A stretch of 64,000 nucleotides of DNA, taken from Chitinimonas prasina. GTDB taxonomy: Bacteria; Pseudomonadota; Gammaproteobacteria; Burkholderiales; Chitinimonadaceae. The notes under the pieces are model-generated. The model saw only the letters and a list, made by a program, of their open reading frames with translations. It was not told the origin of the DNA and ran no database searches. The position numbers and the translations under genes are program-made. The stretch is from assembly GCF_030160395.1 (NCBI RefSeq), contig NZ_BSOG01000001.1, forward strand, positions 772,117 through 836,116, in the 5' to 3' direction. Below are positions 57,920-64,000 of the stretch, piece after piece; the stretch's first letter is position 1, and each line of letters opens with the position of its first letter.

Positions 57920-58303
57920 TCAGCGGCGGTAAAAAAACAACACCGTATAGATGCCGAAAGCGGTCATGAAAAATGAGCCGAACAGGTGGCTAGCCGCTGT
58001 GGATAGCGCCCAGCCGAACTGTCCGCGCAGCATCATGTCGACCACTTCGGCCGAATAGGAAGAGAAGGTGGTCAGGCCACCGAGAAAGCCGGTGATGACA
58101 AACAATCGCCATTCCGGTGCAAGGCCGGGGTGCTGGGCAAAATAGCTGACGGCAATGCCGACCAAATAGCCCCCCACCAGATTGGAGGCCAATGTACCCA
58201 CGGACAGATTGCTCGACAGGGTGCTGAGCCAGTTAGTCAGCCCCCAGCGCGCCAGCGCACCCAAGGCGGCCCCCAGGGAAACAGCCAGGACGGGAAGTAG
58301 CAT
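57920..58303 (-). CDS. crcB: Fluoride ion channel CrcB/FluC
   Basis: A 127-residue four-helix membrane protein with the signatures GALARWGLTNWL, NLVGGYLVGI and GFLGGLTTFSSY. Forms a dual-topology dimer that exports fluoride. No fluoride riboswitch is visible upstream. Stands alone on the minus strand. Confidence 0.94.
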   Translation of the reverse strand: MLLPVLAVSLGAALGALARWGLTNWLSTLSSNLSVGTLASNLVGGYLVGIAVSYFAQHPGLAPEWRLFVITGFLGGLTTFSSYSAEVVDMMLRGQFGWALSTAASHLFGSFFMTAFGIYTVLFFYRR

Positions 58304-58708
58304 GATGACGTACCGCAGCCGGTTATGAAGCTAAACCATTGAAAAACCCAAGCCCACCGATGACAGGCACCAACGGCGAAAGATGCAGAACCGACCCGGA
58401 GAGTGCCCAGTGGTTTGGGCTACCCTGGTGCCGGCCCAGTCCTTCACCCATCAATGACTTGAGTCTACAACAGGCCCTGAAGCCCATTCAAAATGATAGC
58501 CAGCGGCGGCGAGGCGCCCTTCACCCACCGCAATGCGGATACCGTCGCGGCCTCCAAGGCTGGGGAGCGGACTCAATCAAGGGAGATGCCGCCTGCTCAG
58601 GCTGAGCAGGCGACCAGCGCCAGGGTTCGCCTGGCGCCTGCCCAGCCATGACTTGATTTCATGCCAGGCTCGCCAACGGGGTGGATGCACGCACCCACCC
58701 GCAGCATA
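58304..58708. other. Intergenic region with tandem hairpins downstream of ntrX
   Basis: About 400 bases. GCCTGCTCA / TGAGCAGGC (58591-58611) and GCGCCAGG / CCTGGCGC (58617-58637) form two adjacent perfect hairpins, possibly ending ntrX transcription. A 28-base motif at 58451-58478 repeats one at 35137. No gene seen. Confidence 0.45.
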
Positions 58709-59983
58709 TCAAGGGCGCGGACGCTTGATCACCTGCACGCCCAGCTGCTTGAGCTTGCGGTACAGGTGGGTACGCTCCAGCCCCACCTTGTCGGCCACCC
58801 GGCTCATATTGCCGCCTTCCAGGCCGATATGGTGGTCGAAATAGGCACGCTCGAACTCGTCGCGCGCTTCGCGCAGCGGCTGGTCGAAATTGAACTGCGG
58901 GCCGCTCATGGCCACCGACTGTGCACGCGGCGGCGAGAACTGCGACAGCACCCGGTTGACCGGCGTGGCATCGATGTCCACCTCGGCCGAGGTCAGCGCC
59001 AGGCTCTTGACGATGTTGTGCAGCTGCTCGTGGTTACCCGGCCAGTCATGCTGGCGCAGGGCATTGAGCGCCGACGAGGCAAACCGGCGCGGGCCGGTCT
59101 TGTTCGATTCCACCACACTGGCCAGGATATGCTCGGCCAGCTCAGGGATATCATCCCTATGCTCGCGCAGCGCCGGCAAAGGCACCACGATCTGCGACAG
59201 ATAGGTGAACAGCGCCGGGTCAAACCGGTCAATCAGCTCCGGCAGGCTGCGGCTGGTTGCGCAGATCAGCCTGACATTGTGCTTGTCCAGCTTGGGCAGC
59301 AAGGCCACCAGCGCTCCCTGTGCCTTGCGCTCGTAATGGCCGATATCGCGCAGGAACAGCGTACCATTGGCCGCCCGTGTCACCAGGTCCGCCCCCGATT
59401 CCACCAGGGCATCTTGGCTATCCGGCGCCACAAAGGGCGCGGTGGCCACACTGAGATAGCGGGCACAGGCGACAAAGCCGCTGCCGGGCTCCCCCGTCAG
59501 CAGCAAGGGATAGGAAAGGTTCTGCGCCTGGTCCAGCTGCTTTTTCAGGATCAGGATCAGCGGGCTCTTGCCCAAGGCCGCCAGCGAGTTCTCAGCCACC
59601 TTGGGCTGCACTTCGCCGTGCTTGAGCGCACGCTTCACCGTCGCCAGCAGCTTTTGCAGGCCTATGGGTTTTTCCAGGAAGTCAAAAGCCCCAATACGGG
59701 TGGCTTCGACCGCGGTATCGATGGTGGCATGGCCAGACATCATCACCACCGGCATGGTCAGCTGACCATTGCTGCCCCATTCCTTGAGCAGCGTCACCCC
59801 ATCGGTGTCCGGCATCCAGATATCCAGCAGCACCAGCGCCGGCCGGCCCTGGTTGCGCAGTTGCCGAGCCTGGGCTGCATTCTCCGCTACCACGACCCGG
59901 TAGCCCTCGTCCTGCAGGATCTCCGACAGCAACTCCCGGATACCGATCTCGTCATCGACGATCAGAATATCGTTACTACCCAC
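58709..59983 (-). CDS. ntrX: NtrX-like response regulator with degenerate AAA+ domain
   Basis: A 424-residue three-domain regulator. The receiver has acidic pocket VDDE (10-12) and phospho-acceptor Asp54 in LVLLDIWMPD. The AAA+ domain is damaged: Walker A reads GEPGSGFV (164-171), Phe replacing the Lys, Walker B reads TLFLRDIG, and no GAFTGA loop for sigma-54 contact is present. A Fis-type helix-turn-helix closes the protein (NMSRVADKVGLERTHLYRKL). The GTG start with GGGGAG was preferred over an upstream ATG. It overlaps ntrY by 8 bases. Probably acts as a DNA-binding regulator without ATPase or sigma-54 activation. Confidence 0.9.
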   Translation of the reverse strand: MGSNDILIVDDEIGIRELLSEILQDEGYRVVVAENAAQARQLRNQGRPALVLLDIWMPDTDGVTLLKEWGSNGQLTMPVVMMSGHATIDTAVEATRIGAFDFLEKPIGLQKLLATVKRALKHGEVQPKVAENSLAALGKSPLILILKKQLDQAQNLSYPLLLTGEPGSGFVACARYLSVATAPFVAPDSQDALVESGADLVTRAANGTLFLRDIGHYERKAQGALVALLPKLDKHNVRLICATSRSLPELIDRFDPALFTYLSQIVVPLPALREHRDDIPELAEHILASVVESNKTGPRRFASSALNALRQHDWPGNHEQLHNIVKSLALTSAEVDIDATPVNRVLSQFSPPRAQSVAMSGPQFNFDQPLREARDEFERAYFDHHIGLEGGNMSRVADKVGLERTHLYRKLKQLGVQVIKRPRP

Positions 59984-62171
59984 TCGTTTTCTCCCCTTGC
60001 TCTGCCGGGCCGGCTTGATTCCGGCCCACCTGCATTTGATCCGCAATCGGTAAGTCTATCCTGACGCAGGCGCCATGCGGCTCCACGTTATAGGCCACGA
60101 TCTGGCCGTGATGCTCATCGATGATTTTTTTCACCACAGCGAGCCCCAGCCCGGTTCCCTTGAGCTTGGTTGTCGCATAAGGCTCGAATATGCGTTGTAG
60201 AATAGCATCACTGAAGCCAGAACCGTTGTCTTCTACCGACAATCGTACCGTTTTCTCGCGTCTTTCGGTGCGCAGTTTGATGCAGCCGAGCATATCGCCC
60301 GCCACAGCCTCCTGTGCATTCTTCAGAAGATTGTGCACAACCTGGCGCAACTGGGTGATGTCGGCCACCACCCACAGTCCCCCTTCTCCCACCTGGCTAC
60401 GCTCTATCGGCGCCGTTTCATACAGCACCAGCACCTCGTCCAGCAGCTTGGCCAGGTTTACCGGCGCCAGTTCGGCCGAAGGCTGCCGGGCATATTCGCG
60501 GAACTCGTCCACCATGCGCTTGAGCGCCCCCACCTGCGCCACGATGGTGGTGGTGGAGCGGGTCAGCACATCGCGGCTGGCATCGTCGAGCTTGTCGGCC
60601 AGCTTATGCTCCAACCGCTCGGCGGCCAGCTGTATGGGGGTCAGCGGATTGCGTATTTCATGCGCCAGGCGCTTGGCCACCTCGCCCCAGGCGGCATCGC
60701 GCTGGGCGCGCAGCAAATCGGTGACATCGTCGAACACCACCACCGCGCCACCCTGATCAACCTCGCCATGAAGGCGGGCGCCATGCACCAGCAACATGCG
60801 GGTACTGCCGTCAAAGCCAACTTCCAGCTGGCGGTGCCAATCCTGTTGCGAAGCGTTGAAGGCCTGTATCACTCCCTCGGCAAAGCTGCCCAAGTGGGGG
60901 TAGTCCTCCAGCCAGTCAGTCAGCTTGAGTACGTCCAGCCGGTCGATTTCGGCATGCAGTATCTGCCCCGCGCTGACATTGGCGGCCCGCAGGCGCCACT
61001 TTTCATCGAAGGTCAGCACCCCAGCCGTCAGGCTGCCCAGCACGGTTTCCAGGTAAGCCTTGGCAGAGGCGGTCTCCTGTTGCTTCTGCTCCACCTGATC
61101 GCGTGCCTCCGACAACTGCCGGGTCATGCGGTTGAAACTGTGGGTAAGCGTGCCCAATTCATCCTGGCTGACCACGGGCTGCACCTGAGAATAATCCCCC
61201 TGCGCGACTGCGCGGGTACCCGCCGCTAGCACCGTCAGCGGCGCCGCAAGCTTTTCCGACAGATACATGCCCAGCACCACAGCACTGAGCAAGGCCAGCA
61301 ACAGGGCCAGGGTCAGGGTCAAGCCGAAGCTCTGCTTCAGCGCAGTGCGGGAGAGTGCCAGCAGCTTGTAGGCGTTGCGCATCTCCTCCACCTTCTCGGC
61401 ATCACTGGCCAGTTGCTTGGGCACAGGCTGTATCAGCTGCAGGGCGCGGGTTTCGGTACCAAAGCTGCTCTGGCTGGCATAGTTGGGATTGACCGGTACG
61501 ATGACACGCAGGCTGAGGCCGTAGTCGGGCGTGGTCTCCAGCGCCCGGTACGGCAGCTGCGCCTGTACCTGCTTGAGCATATTGCGGTCAGGCACCAGCG
61601 GCACCGGGTTGGCATACTCATCACCCACATGGGCGATCACCTTGCCGCGGCCATCAAACAGGCTGGCCTCCTGCACATTGGTGGTTTCGCGCAGGCGCGT
61701 CAGCGTCCCCAATGCCTCGGCGTCGTACTCATCGGACAACTGCCCCGCCATCACCTCGGCCTTTTTCATCAGGTCGTCCAGCGAGTAGTTAAGCACCTGG
61801 TTGCCCAGGTTGAGGCCGCTATCCAGGGCGGTATCCACATTAACGTCGAACCAGGTCTCGATGGACTTGGTGAGGAACTGCACCGACAGCATATAGACCA
61901 GAGCGCCAGGCAGGACCGCCACCATGGCAAACATCAGGGTCAATCGCCAGGCCAGACGGGAGCCGAACTGGCGCGCCCTCACCTGCTTGCGCAACCGCAT
62001 CAGGCGGGTGCCCACCAATGCCACCAGGCCCACCACCATCAGGATGTTCAGCGCCAGCAGCGGCTCATAGTAGCGGCCGAACACGGTGGAGTTGCCGATG
62101 GAGGTGGCCAGCATGAACAGCAGGATCACTGCCAAGGAACCCAGCAGAATGAGGGTATTACGCATGGGCAT
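59976..62171 (-). CDS. ntrY: NtrY-like membrane sensor histidine kinase
   Basis: A 731-residue sensor kinase: two N-terminal membrane hairpins, a periplasmic sensing domain (about 100-270), another helix, a HAMP domain, a PAS domain, HisKA with the phospho-His in HEIRNPLTPIQLAAERL, and HATPase_c with DNGSGF and GTGLGLAVVKK. Chosen start (62171) follows the DUF4390 stop by two bases. Phosphorylates the adjacent NtrX-like protein; implicated in nitrogen or redox and envelope signals in other bacteria. Confidence 0.93.
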   Translation of the reverse strand: MPMRNTLILLGSLAVILLFMLATSIGNSTVFGRYYEPLLALNILMVVGLVALVGTRLMRLRKQVRARQFGSRLAWRLTLMFAMVAVLPGALVYMLSVQFLTKSIETWFDVNVDTALDSGLNLGNQVLNYSLDDLMKKAEVMAGQLSDEYDAEALGTLTRLRETTNVQEASLFDGRGKVIAHVGDEYANPVPLVPDRNMLKQVQAQLPYRALETTPDYGLSLRVIVPVNPNYASQSSFGTETRALQLIQPVPKQLASDAEKVEEMRNAYKLLALSRTALKQSFGLTLTLALLLALLSAVVLGMYLSEKLAAPLTVLAAGTRAVAQGDYSQVQPVVSQDELGTLTHSFNRMTRQLSEARDQVEQKQQETASAKAYLETVLGSLTAGVLTFDEKWRLRAANVSAGQILHAEIDRLDVLKLTDWLEDYPHLGSFAEGVIQAFNASQQDWHRQLEVGFDGSTRMLLVHGARLHGEVDQGGAVVVFDDVTDLLRAQRDAAWGEVAKRLAHEIRNPLTPIQLAAERLEHKLADKLDDASRDVLTRSTTTIVAQVGALKRMVDEFREYARQPSAELAPVNLAKLLDEVLVLYETAPIERSQVGEGGLWVVADITQLRQVVHNLLKNAQEAVAGDMLGCIKLRTERREKTVRLSVEDNGSGFSDAILQRIFEPYATTKLKGTGLGLAVVKKIIDEHHGQIVAYNVEPHGACVRIDLPIADQMQVGRNQAGPAEQGEKTSG

Positions 62172-62173
62172 GG

Positions 62174-62776
62174 CTATTGGGCCTCTTCGAACTCGACTGT
62201 AGTCTGCTCGGAGTTCAGCTTCCACTCGGCATCGCCCAGCAAACCCAGTTGCAGGGGCTTGGGCAGCTTGTCGGTATCCAGCCGCATGGTCAGGTGGCCG
62301 GCAAAACGGCTGTCGAGCTTCTTGGTCACCGACCCGCGCTCAGCCACCATCCAGTCGCGCACCACGCCCAGGCTGCGCAAGGCGCCATCCAGGGTATCGT
62401 AGCTGCGGTAGAGCGTGCCCACACCCACCCGGTAGCTACGGGTGAGGCCGTGGTATGACAGGCGATATTCAATGCGCGCGGTAGGGTCAAACCAATCGGC
62501 TACCCGCCGCCAGGCCCAGTACCAGCGGGGCTTGGTGAGCGTGAACTCGACCGCAAAGGTTAGCGGCACCCCGGATAACAAGGCATTTTCATGCATGGCA
62601 TCGAGGCTGACCAGGAAGCGGGCATCAATGCTAAGCCGCCCGTCCTGCTCCACCCCATGATAGGACTCCAGCGCGATGCCACCGGCCCATAGCGGCAGGC
62701 AGCACAACAGGGCACAAAGCTGCAGCAGCAGGCGCTGTATGTTAGTCCTTGGCAAGCAGGGTGTAGAAAAAGCCAT
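62174..62776 (-). CDS. DUF4390 exported protein
   Basis: A 200-residue protein with a hydrophobic signal segment (about 14-31) and a DUF4390 domain (VSLDAMHENALLSGVPLTF ... YHGLTRSYRVGVG). It sits between rsmB and ntrY, as is common in betaproteobacteria. Its start overlaps rsmB by 35 bases. Likely periplasmic; role unknown, possibly linked to NtrY sensing. Confidence 0.88.
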   Translation of the reverse strand: MAFSTPCLPRTNIQRLLLQLCALLCCLPLWAGGIALESYHGVEQDGRLSIDARFLVSLDAMHENALLSGVPLTFAVEFTLTKPRWYWAWRRVADWFDPTARIEYRLSYHGLTRSYRVGVGTLYRSYDTLDGALRSLGVVRDWMVAERGSVTKKLDSRFAGHLTMRLDTDKLPKPLQLGLLGDAEWKLNSEQTTVEFEEAQ

Positions 62777-64000
62777 CGTGGCGTTCGTTAGGCAGCAGTT
62801 GCCCGCTTTCCGGCATACCTGGTAGCAGGGACAGCCGCCGTGCGTCGGGGTGGCGCGTCAGGAAATCAGCGACATGTTGTTCGTTTTCCTGCGGAAACAC
62901 CGAGCAGGTTACATAAAGCAGTTTACCACCCGGTTTGAGACATCCCCATAAAGCTTCCAGCATGGCGGCCTGCTGCGTGGCGAATTGCGCAAAATCGTCG
63001 GGCCGACGCAGCCATTTGATGTCGGCATGGCGCCTTGCCACCCCCGAGGCCGAACACGGCACATCGGCCAGGATGCGGTCAAACTGCTGGCCGTCCCACC
63101 ACCCGGCAGGCTGGGCCGCATCGCCCACCACCAGCCTTGCCTTGAGGCCCAGCCGGTCGAGGTTGGACTGCACCCGCTTGAGCCTGGCCTCATCAACATC
63201 CAGCCCCGTCAGGTCCAGCGCAGCCAGCTCCAGCAGATGACCAGTCTTGCCCCCGGGGGCACAACAGGCGTCGAGCACCCGCATGCCATCGGCCACATCC
63301 AGCAGGGGAGCGGCCCACTGCGCGCCAATATCCTGCACCGAGCATACGCCCTCGAAGAAACCTGGCAACTTGTCGACCGGCACCGGCTCCTGCAGGCGTA
63401 TGCCTGCCTCGCCATCCCCCTCTGCAGCCATGCCCGCAGCCCGCAGGCTGGCCAGATAGGTATCGCGCTGCTGCTGCCGGCGATTGACCCGCAAGCTCAT
63501 CGGCGGATGCAGGTTGTTGGCTGTCAGCACCGCCTGCCAATCCTGCGGATAGGCTGTACGCATGGCCGCCACCCACCATGCCGGATGGTTCCAGCGGGCC
63601 TTGTCATCCTGGCCAGCAGCGGCCAGCAAGGCGTCCTTCTGCCGCAGGAAGTTGCGCAGCACGGCATTGACCATGCCCTTGGCGTAGCCCCCATTGAGCT
63701 GGGTAGCCACCTTGACGGCATGATCCACCACCGCGTGGGGGGCGCTACGGCCCCAAGCCAGTTGGCTGATGCCGGTTGCCAGCAGGGCACGGACGGCAGG
63801 GTCGGTATCCGGCCGCTTGAGCAAGCGCCCCAGTACAAAATCCACCTCGCCGTAATGGCGCAGGGTGGTGTAGGCGATATCCTGGATGGCCGCACGCTGG
63901 CGCGGCTCCAGTTCGGGGCTGCGCTGGTGCTGGCGGGCCAGCACATCGGTCAGGTTGCGGCCGGCCAGGACGGCGGCAACCGCCTCGCTGGCCAGGCGTT
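62742..64000 (-). CDS. rsmB: 16S rRNA (cytosine-967-C5)-methyltransferase RsmB (5' end missing)
   Basis: The frame is open to the window edge, so the N-terminus is missing; 419 residues are visible. An N-terminal NusB-like RNA-binding domain (RQRAAIQDIAYTTLRHYG) precedes the Rossmann methyltransferase: DACCAPGGKTGHLLEL binds SAM, ADVPCSASGVARRHADI has one active-site Cys, and VTCSVFPQENE the catalytic Cys. Methylates C967 of 16S rRNA. First gene of the rsmB-DUF4390-ntrYX operon. Confidence 0.96.
   Translation of the reverse strand, partial: RLASEAVAAVLAGRNLTDVLARQHQRSPELEPRQRAAIQDIAYTTLRHYGEVDFVLGRLLKRPDTDPAVRALLATGISQLAWGRSAPHAVVDHAVKVATQLNGGYAKGMVNAVLRNFLRQKDALLAAAGQDDKARWNHPAWWVAAMRTAYPQDWQAVLTANNLHPPMSLRVNRRQQQRDTYLASLRAAGMAAEGDGEAGIRLQEPVPVDKLPGFFEGVCSVQDIGAQWAAPLLDVADGMRVLDACCAPGGKTGHLLELAALDLTGLDVDEARLKRVQSNLDRLGLKARLVVGDAAQPAGWWDGQQFDRILADVPCSASGVARRHADIKWLRRPDDFAQFATQQAAMLEALWGCLKPGGKLLYVTCSVFPQENEQHVADFLTRHPDARRLSLLPGMPESGQLLPNERHDGFFYTLLAKD

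Noticed and set aside
58304-58400. Possible fluoride riboswitch before crcB
   Set aside because: The conserved core sequences of the crcB motif were not found upstream of the start codon.

Overview
The window is chromosomal DNA of a GC-rich Gram-negative bacterium, most likely a betaproteobacterium (Neisseriales or Chitinimonas-like). The evidence is the rsmB - DUF4390 - ntrY - ntrX order, an adenylylatable type I glutamine synthetase behind a sigma-54 promoter, and two complete type II secretion (T2SS) clusters. The genus cannot be settled from sequence alone. I see no rRNA, tRNA, CRISPR array, prophage or intact insertion sequence. The first gene (gspD) and the last (rsmB) run off the window ends.

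Layout. 1-11050 (+): T2SS cluster 1 in the order D - [ABC-2 permease] - J - K - L - M - C/N-like - E - F - G - H - I, with most junctions overlapping; an orphan polysaccharide-type ABC-2 permease sits inside it. 11343-13040 (+): a secreted zinc metalloprotease. 13444-25923 (-): T2SS cluster 2 in the order E-F-G-H-I-J-K-L-M-C-D, followed by a strongly promoted, cysteine-poor, surface-layer-like exported protein, probably its dedicated substrate. 26009-26859 (+): a SoxY/SoxZ-like pair whose SoxY lacks the sulfur-carrying cysteine. 27126-30419 (+): a 1098-residue exported beta-sandwich protein.

30570-47313 is mostly housekeeping: a UPF0114 membrane protein, a YkgJ-type Cys-cluster protein, a HAD-like protein, glnA with a sigma-54 promoter and two NtrC-type sites, a rhodanese, aroE, a PfkB kinase, a thioesterase, a GNAT acetyltransferase, an M16 peptidase, xth-ampG-STAS-yqiA, pyrE and a DUF4124 protein.

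47536-53764 (+) is the most interesting accessory unit: a DUF4178 membrane protein, two very small proteins (55 and 49 residues), a DUF350 protein, a membrane-embedded spermidine synthase, a Tat-exported lipoprotein flavoenzyme and S-adenosylmethionine decarboxylase. Together these look like a polyamine-based envelope system of unknown purpose. 53839-57305 (-): an M28 aminopeptidase and an M4 thermolysin-like protease, both with a C-terminal PPC domain and both likely T2SS substrates. 57920-64000 (-): a fluoride channel, an NtrX-like regulator with a degenerate ATPase domain, NtrY, DUF4390 and RsmB.

How the parts fit: much of the window serves protein export (two T2SS machines plus four or five likely substrates). 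Nitrogen control appears twice (glnA promoter, ntrYX). The polyamine operon is a separate, self-contained module.
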